Assembly: GCF_031085165.1 (NCBI RefSeq)
Contig: NZ_JAVHTY010000001.1
Coordinates: 1 to 64,000, forward strand
Direction of reading: 5' to 3'
DNA: 64,000 nucleotides
Source: Pseudomonas sp. 102515
Lineage (GTDB): Bacteria > Pseudomonadota > Gammaproteobacteria > Pseudomonadales > Pseudomonadaceae
Part shown: in pieces, positions 37,891 to 46,904 of the stretch
Numbering within the stretch: position 1 is the first letter of the stretch
Layout of the letters: each line of letters begins with the position of its first letter
Made by a program: the position numbers and the translations under genes
The notes under the pieces: generated by a model
What the model was told of the DNA's origin: nothing
Database searches by the model: none
What the model saw: the letters and a program-made list of their open reading frames with translations, nothing else

Positions 37891-40106
37891 CCGATCACAA
37901 TACCGCTCCTGTCGCTCCGCTGGACGACGCCCGGCTCTCGGCTGCCGAAGCCGAGTCCCTGGCCCGTGGCGAGCACGGCAACCCCTTCGCCGTGCTCGGC
38001 CCCCATCCCGATGGCGAAGGCGTGATCGTTCGCGCCTTCCTGCCCAACGCCCTGGGCGTGGCGCTGGTCGATCGCGTCAGCGGTCGGCCGCTGGCCCAGA
38101 TGCAGCCCGGGCGGGTGCCTGGGCTATTCGTCGCGCGGCTCGATTACGCCGCGCCCTACAAGCTGGTCATCCGCTGGCCCAGCGGCGTGCAGGAGACCGA
38201 GGATCCCTATTCCTTCGGCCTGCTGCTGGGGGAAACCGACCTCTATCTGTTCAACGAAGGCCGCCACCGTAACCTCGGCGAGACCTTTGGCGCCCAGCGC
38301 TGCCAGGTCGACGGCGTGGAAGGCGTGCGCTTCGCGGTCTGGGCTCCCAATGCCCGCCGCGTTTCGGTGGTCGGCGACTTCAACAGCTGGGACGGTCGCC
38401 GTCTGCCCATGCGTCTGCGGGCCAACAGCGGGGTCTGGGAGCTGTTCGTCCCGCGCCTGCCGGTCGGCACCTCCTACAAGTACGAGATCCTCGGCCAGCA
38501 CGGCGTGCTGCCGCTCAAGGCCGATCCCATCGCCCTGGCCGCGGAATTGCCGCCGCGCACCGCTTCGGTGGTGGCCGACAACAAGCCCTTCACCTGGCAC
38601 GACCAGGATTGGATGACCCGCCGCCGCGAGCTGCAGGGCGTGGAAGCACCCATCGCGGTGTACGAACTGCACGCCGGGTCCTGGCGCCGCGAAGGCGGTG
38701 ACGAGGGGCGCCAGTACAACTGGCGCGAGTTGGCCGAGCGCCTGATTCCCTACGTCCGCGAGATGGGCTTCACCCATATCGAGCTGCTGCCCATCATGGA
38801 GCATCCCTTCAGCGGATCCTGGGGCTACCAGCCCCTGGGCCAATTCGCGCCCACCTCGCGTTTCGGCACGCCGGCGGATTTCGCCGCCTTCGTCGACGCC
38901 TGCCACCAGGCCGATATCGGCGTCATTCTCGACTGGGTGCCGGCGCATTTCCCCACCGACGAACACGGCCTGGCCCGCTTCGACGGCACCGCGCTGTACG
39001 AATACGAGCATCCCTTCGAAGGCTTCCACCAGGACTGGAACACCTACATCTACAACCTGGGGCGTCACGAAGTGCACGGCTTCATGCTGGCCTCGGCCAT
39101 GCACTGGCTCAAGCACTTCCACATCGACGGCCTGCGGGTGGATGCCGTGGCCTCCATGCTCTACCGCGACTATTCGCGCAAGCACGGTGAGTGGATCCCC
39201 AACATCCATGGTGGCCGCGAGAACCTAGAAACCATCGCCTTCCTGCGCCATCTCAACGAGGTGGTCCACGAGGAGGCACCGGGTGCCCTGGTGATCGCCG
39301 AGGAATCCACCTCCTGGCCGGGCGTCAGTGCGCCGGTCAGCGAGGGCGGCCTGGGTTTCGACTTCAAGTGGAACATGGGCTGGATGAACGACACCCTCCA
39401 TTACGTGGAAGAGGACCCGGTCTATCGCCAGTACCATCACCACCAGATGACCTTCGGCCTGGTGTATGCCTGGTCCGAGCGCTTCATGCTGCCGATCTCC
39501 CACGACGAAGTGGTGCATGGCAAGGGCTCGATGATCGAGAAGATGCCGGGTGACGTCTGGCAGAAGTTCGCCAACCTGCGCACCTACCTGAGCTTCATGT
39601 GGACCCATCCAGGCAAGAAGCTGCTGTTCATGGGCTGCGAGTTCGGCCAGTGGCGCGAATGGAGTCATGACCGCGAACTGGACTGGTTCCTGTTGGAACA
39701 CGGCACCCATCGCGGTGTGCAGCAGTTGCTGGCCGACCTCAACCGGCTCTATCGCCAGGAACCGGCACTGCACGAACGCGATCACCTGCCCGAAGGTTTC
39801 GACTGGGTGGTCGGGGACGACAATGGCAACAGCGTCTTCGCCTGGTTGCGCAAGGATGCCCAGCAGCAACCATTGCTGGTGATCGGCAACTTCACGCCGG
39901 TACCGCGGCACGACTACCGGGTGGGCGTGCCTTCGCTGGGCCATTGGCAGGAGATCTTCAACAGCGATGCCGAGCGCTATGGTGGTTCCAACCTGGGCAA
40001 CGGCGGCGGGGTAACGGCCGAAGAGATCGGCGCCCATGGTCAGCCGGCTTCGCTGAATCTGCAGTTGCCCCCCCTCGGTTTGCTGGTGTTCAAGCCGCAG
40101 GGCTGA
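37887..40106 (+). CDS. glgB: 1,4-alpha-glucan branching enzyme
   Basis: Introduces alpha-1,6 branches into the glucan made by GlgE or GlgA. The 739-residue protein has an N-terminal GlgB extension, a CBM48 domain ([19 protein letters not shown]) and a GH13_9 barrel with nucleophile D419 ([18 protein letters not shown]), acid/base E472 ([11 protein letters not shown]) and [12 protein letters not shown]. The ATG overlaps the treS stop (ATGA), so GlgE, TreS-Mak and GlgB form one unit for turning trehalose into branched glucan. A GC-rich hairpin without a T-run follows at 40114-40131. Confidence 0.96.
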
Positions 40107-40195
40107 TCCGGGAGCGCCCCATACGGGGCGCGTTCCGCTGACAGGCATCCCCGTTCTGGGCGATGCTTGTCAGGCATCTGGCAACCGAGAGCACC

Positions 40196-40921
40196 ATGAT
40201 CGATCTCGCCGAATGGAATCTGACGGTTCCCGTACCTATGCCCGTGGCCCAGGTACAGACCGCCGAACTCAACAGCAGCGCCTTTCGCAGCCCCTATCTC
40301 GCGCGCGGTGAGGGGGGATCGCTGGTGTTCTGGGTCCCGGTGACCGGCACCCCGCAACCCTTCAACGCCTATCCCGCCACCGAGCTGCGCGAAACGCGCC
40401 CGGACGGCAGTGCCTATGCCTGGAAGTACCGCGAAGGGGATGCCCTGCTGCAAGCTGAAGCCGTTGTGCAGCAGGTGCCCTCGCGGCCCGAGGTCATCAT
40501 CAGCCAGATCGAAGACCAGACAGCCGTGCCGGTAGCGCCCCAGGCGCTGTTGCAGCTGGTGTATCGGGTGGAAAGCGTAGCCAGTGGCAAGGGACAGGTG
40601 GAGCAGGGGCAACTCGTCGCCCGGTTGCGGGAAAGTCCCGCCGATAGCCCCAAGGACGTCATCCTGCTGGAGCGCCTGCCTCTCAACAGCCGCTTCAGCT
40701 ATGACATCAAGCTGGCCCGCAGTGGCGTGCTGACCGTACGCGCCCATGGCGCCGGTTCGCGTAACGGTGACCTGGGTCTGCAACTCGACAGCGCCTGGAG
40801 CAGCCATCACCTGTATTTCAAGGCCGGTGCCCGCTTGCGCGATGGCGAAGGGCCCGCCACCGAAGGCGGGCGTGTGCTGTTCTACCGGCTGATTTCCATG
40901 CACCAGCCCAGCAACCGTTGA
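40196..40921 (+). CDS. PL7/alginate-lyase-2-like protein with altered active site
   Basis: A 241-residue jelly-roll protein of the polysaccharide lyase 7 type: start MIDLAEWNLTVPVP, ATELRET (residues 61-67) for the substrate arginine motif, and YFKAG (207-211). The family motif QIH reads QIE (104-106), and YFKAGxYxQ reads YFKAGARLR, so the catalytic His and Tyr and the Gln are replaced. No signal peptide is visible. It is probably a carbohydrate-binding or inactive relative rather than a working alginate lyase. It follows glgB by 89 bp, so a glucan-related role is plausible but unproven. Confidence 0.75.
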   Translation: MIDLAEWNLTVPVPMPVAQVQTAELNSSAFRSPYLARGEGGSLVFWVPVTGTPQPFNAYPATELRETRPDGSAYAWKYREGDALLQAEAVVQQVPSRPEVIISQIEDQTAVPVAPQALLQLVYRVESVASGKGQVEQGQLVARLRESPADSPKDVILLERLPLNSRFSYDIKLARSGVLTVRAHGAGSRNGDLGLQLDSAWSSHHLYFKAGARLRDGEGPATEGGRVLFYRLISMHQPSNR

Positions 40922-40928
40922 GGCCGCT

Positions 40929-41975
40929 TCAGGTCGCGTGCTTTTCCTGCTGCTTGCGCTCTTCGCGCCGGTCGTTGCTGACCTTGAGCTTCTTGGCCCG
41001 GCTTTCCAGAGCGAAGTAGAGCACGGCCGCGATCAGCAGTGGCAGGATGAAATACAGCGTCCGGTAGCCGAGCAGGGCGGCGATGATCTTGCCCTGGGAG
41101 AGGCCGTCATTGGCCAGCAGGGCGATGAACACCGTCTCCAGCACCCCGACCCCAGCCGGGATATGCACGATGACCATGGCGATGCTGGAGAGCAGCAACA
41201 CGCCCAGCACGTGCAGATAGTCCACCTGGCGGCCGAGGAACAGGTAGACGATGGCCGCCATGGCCATCCAGTTGATCGAGGACACCAGCAGCTGCAGGCA
41301 GGCCATGCGCAGCGAGGGCAGGGCGAGACGCTGCTTGCGTACCGTCCATTCGCGCTGCTTGGCGAAGGTACAGACGCCCAGGTAGAAGACGATGAAGGCC
41401 AGCAGCCCGAAGCCGATCAGTCGCAGCGTGGTGTCGCCGACGAACCAGTTGGGCGGCATGTCCACTACGCCGCTGACGAAGATGCCGCCCGCGAGCAGCA
41501 CGTACCCCAGCCAGTTGGTGGCGATGCTCAGGGAAAAGATCCGGGTGATGGTGCCGCTGGAAAGTCCCAGTCGTGAATAGAGACGGTATCTCATGCCGAT
41601 ACCGCCGACCCAGGTGCTCAGGGTCAGGGTGAAGGCGTAGCAGATGAAGGACACCAGGAACACCTGGCGCTTGACCAGCTTGTGCCCGCAATAGGCACGC
41701 CCGATAAGGTCATAGCAGCCGTACATGATGTACGACAGCACCACCAGGCCGCCGGCCATGGCCAGCGTCGTCCACCTGTAGCCGGTGAAGACCTTCCAGA
41801 CCTCGCCCCAGTCGACCTTGCGGGCATAGATCACCAGCAGCACCACCACCGCGATCAGAAAGACCCAGGTGAGGAGCTTCTTCGCCAGCACCCAGCGACC
41901 GTTCTGCGGTTTGTCGGCGGCCTGCTGGTCGTCCTCGTCGTGGGCGTGATCCAGGGCGTCGCTGTGGCTACTCAT
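40929..41975 (-). CDS. ybhN: YbhN-type integral membrane protein (UPF0104/LPG synthase-like)
   Basis: A 348-residue inner-membrane protein with about eight hydrophobic helices and the family signatures STWVGGIGMRYRLYSRLGLS and VHIPAGVGVLETVFIALL, related to the flippase domain of lysyl-phosphatidylglycerol synthases. It starts with an acidic, His-rich cytoplasmic tail. In E. coli ybhN is linked to clsB and ybhP, the same trio found here, so a role in phospholipid handling with cardiolipin synthase is likely. The ATG overlaps the clsB stop. Confidence 0.88.
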   Translation of the reverse strand: MSSHSDALDHAHDEDDQQAADKPQNGRWVLAKKLLTWVFLIAVVVLLVIYARKVDWGEVWKVFTGYRWTTLAMAGGLVVLSYIMYGCYDLIGRAYCGHKLVKRQVFLVSFICYAFTLTLSTWVGGIGMRYRLYSRLGLSSGTITRIFSLSIATNWLGYVLLAGGIFVSGVVDMPPNWFVGDTTLRLIGFGLLAFIVFYLGVCTFAKQREWTVRKQRLALPSLRMACLQLLVSSINWMAMAAIVYLFLGRQVDYLHVLGVLLLSSIAMVIVHIPAGVGVLETVFIALLANDGLSQGKIIAALLGYRTLYFILPLLIAAVLYFALESRAKKLKVSNDRREERKQQEKHAT

Positions 41976-43219
41976 CGTTGGGGATACCTTGAAATCGAGG
42001 AATCGACCCGATCCTGGGTTTCGAGTTCGGGCTGCACTGGCGGACTCACCAATTCGATCTTGGGGGTATGACCGGGCAGCCAGCCGACCCAGGCGGGAAA
42101 GTGGCGCAGGAAGTGAAAGACCAGCATCGTCTTGGCCAGGTGCCAGTAGGTGCGCTTGGGTACCTTGCTGCTGTCGACGTGCTCGCAGTGATTCTGGATC
42201 AGGGTTTCCAGGCGGCCGCGCAATTCACGGTTGAAGGCGTGGTCATGGAAGATCAGGTTGCATTCGAGGTTCAGCGAGAGACTCAAGGGGTCGAGATTGC
42301 TCGAACCCACGGTGGACCAGTGCTCGTCCATGGTCGCCACCTTGCCGTGCAGGGGCCGCAGGCAATATTCGTAGATCTCTACCCCGGCCTTGACCAGGTA
42401 GTTGTAGAGCATCTGGGCGCCCACCTTGACGATGGCCATGTCCGGCTCGCCTTGCACGATCAGCACCACGCGCACGCCGCGTTGCGCCGCGTTGCGCATC
42501 TCCCTGAGCAGCCGATAGCCGGGGAAGAAGTAGGCGTTGGCGATCACCACCTCGCGCTTGGCGTTACGCAGCATCTCCAGGTAGTGCTTTTCGATGTCGG
42601 CGCGATGCTCGTCGTTGTCGCGGAATACCAGCAGCGCCTGGGCATTGCCGGGATTGCGGTTGTCGGCCGGCTTCTGCGAACGCTTGCCCCACCAGCGGTG
42701 GGTTTCCTCCGGGGAGTTGATGGCGTCGCGGGCGAAGCGGTGGATGTCGTCGACGATGGGGCCTTCGACCTCGACGGCGTAGTCCTGCTTGGCTTCGGGC
42801 CCGAAGTCGCCCAGGTGCTCGGCGGAATAGTTGATGCCGCCGATGAAGCCCAGGCGGGCGTCCACCACCACGATCTTGCGATGCAGGCGGCGGAAGAGAT
42901 TGGTCCGCATGCCCATGACCAGGGGGCGCGGATCGTAATAGCGAAAGCGCACGCCGGCATGCACCATTTCATCGATGAAGTCGCGTGGCAGATCGGGTGA
43001 GCCGTAGGCGTCCACGGTGATGTCCACCTGGACACCCCGCTTGGCCGCCGCGACCAGTTCTTCCTGCAATGCCTTGCCGACCTTGTCGTAGAAGAGGATG
43101 AAGGTCTCGATGATGACCTCGCGCTCGGCGGCGCGGATGGCCTCGAAGACCCGTGGAAAGAAGTCCTCGCCGTTTTCCAGCAAGGCGATGCGGTTTCCGT
43201 CCCGCCATTCGAAATTCAT
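41972..43219 (-). CDS. clsB: Cardiolipin synthase B-type phospholipase D protein
   Basis: A 415-residue phosphatidyltransferase of the phospholipase D superfamily, membrane-associated. Both HKD motifs are intact: [10 protein letters not shown] and [10 protein letters not shown]. It lacks the two N-terminal membrane helices of ClsA and matches the ClsB length. The start MNFEWRDGN at 43219 overlaps the ybhP stop (ATGA). Placed between ybhP and ybhN as in enterobacteria, inside the glucan/trehalose locus, it suggests joint membrane and osmolyte adjustment under stress. Confidence 0.92.
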   Translation of the reverse strand: MNFEWRDGNRIALLENGEDFFPRVFEAIRAAEREVIIETFILFYDKVGKALQEELVAAAKRGVQVDITVDAYGSPDLPRDFIDEMVHAGVRFRYYDPRPLVMGMRTNLFRRLHRKIVVVDARLGFIGGINYSAEHLGDFGPEAKQDYAVEVEGPIVDDIHRFARDAINSPEETHRWWGKRSQKPADNRNPGNAQALLVFRDNDEHRADIEKHYLEMLRNAKREVVIANAYFFPGYRLLREMRNAAQRGVRVVLIVQGEPDMAIVKVGAQMLYNYLVKAGVEIYEYCLRPLHGKVATMDEHWSTVGSSNLDPLSLSLNLECNLIFHDHAFNRELRGRLETLIQNHCEHVDSSKVPKRTYWHLAKTMLVFHFLRHFPAWVGWLPGHTPKIELVSPPVQPELETQDRVDSSISRYPQR

Positions 43220-43977
43220 AGGTGGAAGTCCGCAGCCAGGGGAGCATGGTCGGACAGGTGCGACCACGGCTGATTGCCCAGCACCTGTGGGCGCCCGACG
43301 CTGACGTTGCGCGTGTAGATGCGATCCAGGCAGAGCAGCGGTCGCTTGGCCGGGAAGGTCTTGGGCAGGCGCCCCGCGGTCTTCATGAACACCTCTTCGA
43401 GTCCCGCGCCCTGGCCAAGGATGTCATTGGCCTTCTGGCGCCAGTCGTTGAAGTCCCCTGCCACCACGACGGGGGCGTCGCTGGGCAGGGAGTTGATGTG
43501 CTCGCAGATCAGCTGCATCTGCATCTGCCGATGTTTCTCGCGCAGGCCCAGATGCACGCAGATGACGTGCAGATCCACGGCCTGATCCGGGATACGCAGG
43601 ACGCAATGCAGCATCCCGCGCTTTTCCGGACCGGCGATGGAAATGTCGAAGTTGTCGTAACTGACGATGGGAAACTTCGACAGCACCGCATTACCGTGAT
43701 GGCCGTCCGGGTAGACCGCATTGCGCCCGTAGGCGAAGTCGGTCCACATCGAATCGGCCAGGAACTCGTACTGCGGCGCTGCCGGCCAGTTCTCGAAGCG
43801 CAACGGGTGCTTTTCGTGGGTACCCAATACCTCCTGTAAGAAGACAATGTCCGCTGACACCGTCCGCACCGCCTCGCGCAATTCCGGCAAGATGAACTTG
43901 CGGTTGAAGGACGTGAAGCCCTTGTGCGTGTTGATGGTCAGGACCTTGAACGAAAAACCCTGTTGCGCGTTCGTCAT
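43216..43977 (-). CDS. ybhP: YbhP-like endonuclease/exonuclease/phosphatase family protein
   Basis: A 253-residue metal-dependent phosphodiesterase-fold protein. Family motifs are the N-terminal [15 protein letters not shown] (metal Glu), [10 protein letters not shown] and the C-terminal [11 protein letters not shown]. The true substrate is unknown; lipid head groups are as likely as nucleic acid, given the cls partner. The ATG overlaps the glgX stop and its own stop overlaps clsB. Confidence 0.88.
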   Translation of the reverse strand: MTNAQQGFSFKVLTINTHKGFTSFNRKFILPELREAVRTVSADIVFLQEVLGTHEKHPLRFENWPAAPQYEFLADSMWTDFAYGRNAVYPDGHHGNAVLSKFPIVSYDNFDISIAGPEKRGMLHCVLRIPDQAVDLHVICVHLGLREKHRQMQMQLICEHINSLPSDAPVVVAGDFNDWRQKANDILGQGAGLEEVFMKTAGRLPKTFPAKRPLLCLDRIYTRNVSVGRPQVLGNQPWSHLSDHAPLAADFHL

Positions 43978-46163
43978 GCCTGGCGCTTCCTCCGCTTGGT
44001 CTGGGTCAGCTCGAACAGCAATACCGAGCGTCCGGTGACCTGATAGGTATCCCCGAAATTGAAGACGTCGCCGGCATCCAGGTCAGGCTGATTGGTATCC
44101 AGCTGCAGGGACCAGTGCTCGCCCATGGGGACTTCCGGCAGGGTGAAATCCACCACGTCATAATGAGCATTGACCAGAATCAGCAGCGAGGTATCCGCGC
44201 CCTTGCGACGGATGCCGGTCGGCTGGGCACGGCCATCGAGCAGGATGCCCATGCACTTGTTGCTGCCGTCCTGCCACTGCTCGTCGCCCATCTCGGTGCC
44301 GCCGGGCTGCAGCCAGGTGACGTCCTTGACGCCCAGTTCCTCGTTGTAGGCGCCGGTGAAGAAGCGGCTACGACGCAGCAGCGGATAGCGCCGACGCAGG
44401 TCGATCAGGTTGCGCACGTACTCCTGCAGCTCGGCGCTCTTTTCGCTGATTTCCCAGTTGACCCAGCCGATCTCGCTGTCCTGGCAGTAGCCGTTGTTGT
44501 TGCCGCCCTGGGTACGCGCGAACTCGTCCCCGGCCAGCAGCATAGGCGTGCCCTGGGAAAGGAAGAGGGTAGCCAGCAGGTTGCGCATCTGCCGATAGCG
44601 CAGTTCGATGATCTCCGGATCATCGGTCTCGCCTTCGACACCGCAGTTCCACGACAGGTTATGGGAGTGGCCGTCGTTGTTGCCTTCGCCATTGGCCTCG
44701 TTGTGCTTGTCGTTGTACGACACGGTATCGGCCAGGGTGAAGCCATCGTGGGCGGTCACGAAGTTCACCGACGAGTAGGGCTTGCGACCGCGGCGGTTGA
44801 ACTTGTCGCCGGAGCCCAGCAGGATCTTCGCGAAATCGCCGATCTTGTCTTCGTCACCCTTCCAGAAGGCACGCGCGGTGTCGCGGAAGGTGTCGTTCCA
44901 CTCCATCCAGCCGGGTGGGAAGTTGCCGACCTGATAGCCGCCGGGGCCGCAGTCCCAGGGTTCGGCGATGAGCTTGGTCTCGGCCAGGATCGGATCCTGA
45001 CGGCAGGCATGCAGGAAGCCGCCACCTTCGTCGAAGCCGTCCGGCTCGCGACCCAGGATGGTGGCCAGGTCGAAGCGGAAGCCGTCCACGCCCATCTCGG
45101 TCGCCCAGTAGCGCAGCGAGTCGGTGACCATCTGCAGCACGCAGGGGTGGCTCATGTTCAGGGTGTTGCCGGTACCGGTGTCGTTGATGTAGTAACGCGC
45201 ATCATCGGGCATCAGGCGGTAGTAGTTGGCGTTGTCGATGCCCTTCAGCGAGAGGGTCGGGCCCATCTCATTGCCTTCGGCGGTGTGGTTGTAGACCACG
45301 TCGAGGATGACCTCGAGGCCGGCATTGTGCATGCGCGCGACCATCACCTTGAATTCGCCGATGGACTGGCTGGCCATGTAGCGCGAGTGTGGGGCGAAGA
45401 AGGCCAGGGTGTTGTAGCCCCAGAAGTTTCTCAGGCCCTTTTCCAGCAAATGGTTGTCATCGAGGAAGTAGTGGATCGGCATCAGCTCGACGGACGTTAC
45501 GCCGAGCGACTTGATGTAATCGATGACTTCGCTTTCCTGCAGACCGGAGAAGGTGCCCCGGGCGTTCTCGGGCACTGCCGGGTGCTGCATGGTGTAACCG
45601 CGTACATGGGTCTCGTAGAACACGGTGCGGTCACGTGGGACACGCGGATGGGTGGTGTTACCCCAGGTGAAGGCGGGGTCGATGACCCGGCAGCGCGGCA
45701 TGAAGGGGGCGCTGTCACGTTCGTCGAAGGACAGGTCGCCGTCGGCGTGGCCGATGGTGTAGCCGAACAGGGCGTCGTTCCACTCCAGCTCGCCGACGAT
45801 CTGCTTGGCGTAGGGATCGATCAGCAGCTTGTTGTGGTTGAAGCGATGGCCATTCTGCGGCTCATAGGGGCCGTGTACCCGGTAACCGTAGAGGGTGCCG
45901 GGACGGGCATCGGGCAGGTAGCCGTGCCAGATCTCGTTGGTGAATTCCGGCAGTTCGATGCGTTCGATTTCTTCCTTGCCTTCGTCGTCGAAGAGACAGA
46001 GTTCTACCTTCGTGGCGTTGGCGGAAAAGATGGCGAAGTTCACGCCGGAGCCGTCCCAGGTAGCGCCCAGGGGATAGGGCAGGCCTTCACGAACACGAGA
46101 CTTGGACTTGCTGATGAACGCGGTCGCTTCGGTTAAGGGCTTGTTGGAATCGGTTGATGTCAT
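43974..46163 (-). CDS. glgX: Glycogen debranching enzyme
   Basis: Hydrolyses alpha-1,6 branches, mainly of phosphorylase-trimmed glycogen, giving linear chains for TreY. The 729-residue GH13_11 protein has an N-terminal CBM48 domain ([20 protein letters not shown]), nucleophile region [14 protein letters not shown], acid/base [11 protein letters not shown] and TAHDGFTL. The ribosome binding site is weak. It heads the glgX-ybhP-clsB-ybhN unit, all joined by 4-base overlaps. A spacer with an inverted repeat lies upstream. Confidence 0.95.
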   Translation of the reverse strand: MTSTDSNKPLTEATAFISKSKSRVREGLPYPLGATWDGSGVNFAIFSANATKVELCLFDDEGKEEIERIELPEFTNEIWHGYLPDARPGTLYGYRVHGPYEPQNGHRFNHNKLLIDPYAKQIVGELEWNDALFGYTIGHADGDLSFDERDSAPFMPRCRVIDPAFTWGNTTHPRVPRDRTVFYETHVRGYTMQHPAVPENARGTFSGLQESEVIDYIKSLGVTSVELMPIHYFLDDNHLLEKGLRNFWGYNTLAFFAPHSRYMASQSIGEFKVMVARMHNAGLEVILDVVYNHTAEGNEMGPTLSLKGIDNANYYRLMPDDARYYINDTGTGNTLNMSHPCVLQMVTDSLRYWATEMGVDGFRFDLATILGREPDGFDEGGGFLHACRQDPILAETKLIAEPWDCGPGGYQVGNFPPGWMEWNDTFRDTARAFWKGDEDKIGDFAKILLGSGDKFNRRGRKPYSSVNFVTAHDGFTLADTVSYNDKHNEANGEGNNDGHSHNLSWNCGVEGETDDPEIIELRYRQMRNLLATLFLSQGTPMLLAGDEFARTQGGNNNGYCQDSEIGWVNWEISEKSAELQEYVRNLIDLRRRYPLLRRSRFFTGAYNEELGVKDVTWLQPGGTEMGDEQWQDGSNKCMGILLDGRAQPTGIRRKGADTSLLILVNAHYDVVDFTLPEVPMGEHWSLQLDTNQPDLDAGDVFNFGDTYQVTGRSVLLFELTQTKRRKRQA

Positions 46164-46236
46164 TTCGACGCTCTCGGGGATAGCTAGGAAGGAAGTAGCT
46201 CTGACTCGGCTCTCAATACCTGCCGGTGGCTGAATC

Positions 46237-46260
46237 TATACAGATCCGGCTACCTGTATA
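46237..46260. promoter_or_regulatory. 24-bp inverted repeat upstream of glgX
   Basis: TATACAG (46237-46243) and CTGTATA (46254-46260) form a perfect 7-bp inverted repeat with a 10-bp spacer, 74 bp before the glgX start. Size and symmetry suit a dimeric repressor or activator. The half-sites resemble LexA half-sites but in the opposite orientation, so it is not a LexA box. Confidence 0.45.
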
Positions 46261-46412
46261 TGAAAGGCCCGACGCAGCGCAGTTCCGGGCCCTGATGGCG
46301 AACCGACAAAGCGTTGTTTTTTCTGGAAAAATCAGGAAAACAGCGGTAACGCGAACACCGCAACGAGGCGGCAGGGGAAGGCCTGGCCGAACGGCCAGGC
46401 CGGAACATCACA

Positions 46413-46904
46413 TCACTCGGTGGCGGCAGGCTTGGCCGTGGCCGCCTTGGCACGGGAAGCGCGCGGCTTCTTGGGCGTGGCCGGTGCCACACCTACGCCG
46501 GTAGCCTCGACGGTGGCGTCAGCCTTGGCCTCGCTCGCGCCGGTCTTGCCTGCACTGGGCTTGACCGCCTGCTTGACCTTGGAGGCGACCTTCTTGGCAG
46601 CCGATTCCACCTTCTCGGTCACGGACTCGCCGGCAGCTGAGGCTTCGGTAGCGGCCTTCTCGCTGCCACTCTTGGTCTTGCCGGTGGTGCGGGTCTTGCT
46701 GACGACGGGCTTGTCCGCGATCGCTGCAGCATCCTTGGTCGCACGAGGCTTCTTGGCCGCGGTCTTCTTGGCCACGCCTTCCTGTTCGGCTTCGTACAGT
46801 CGAGTCGCCATCTCCCAGTGGCGATCGTGTTCGTGGGCCGGCCGTCCTTCGGACTCCCAGATCTGATAGGCGAGCTGCTGGATGCGTTCGTCTTTTTGGG
46901 TCAT
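46413..46904 (-). CDS. DUF2934 protein with histone H1-like tail
   Basis: A 163-residue protein. The N-terminal 40 residues (RIQQLAYQIWESEGRP... HWEMATRLYEAE) form the DUF2934 domain, common in proteins beside glycogen/trehalose genes. The rest is Ala/Lys/Thr-rich low complexity with AKKPRATK- and KPRASRAK-type repeats like histone H1 or AlgP tails, suggesting DNA or polyanion binding. The ATG overlaps the treY stop (ATGA is reversed here: this start at 46904, treY stop at 46901 lies upstream in the operon). Function unknown. Confidence 0.85.
   Translation of the reverse strand: MTQKDERIQQLAYQIWESEGRPAHEHDRHWEMATRLYEAEQEGVAKKTAAKKPRATKDAAAIADKPVVSKTRTTGKTKSGSEKAATEASAAGESVTEKVESAAKKVASKVKQAVKPSAGKTGASEAKADATVEATGVGVAPATPKKPRASRAKAATAKPAATE

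Noticed and set aside
44115-46136. A 673-codon forward open frame
   Set aside because: Antisense to glgX; no recognisable domain or ribosome binding site.
46254-46270. CTGTATAT as a LexA (SOS) box before glgX
   Set aside because: LexA needs CTG-N10-CAG; the matching CAG is missing and the symmetric partner lies on the other side in the reverse arrangement.
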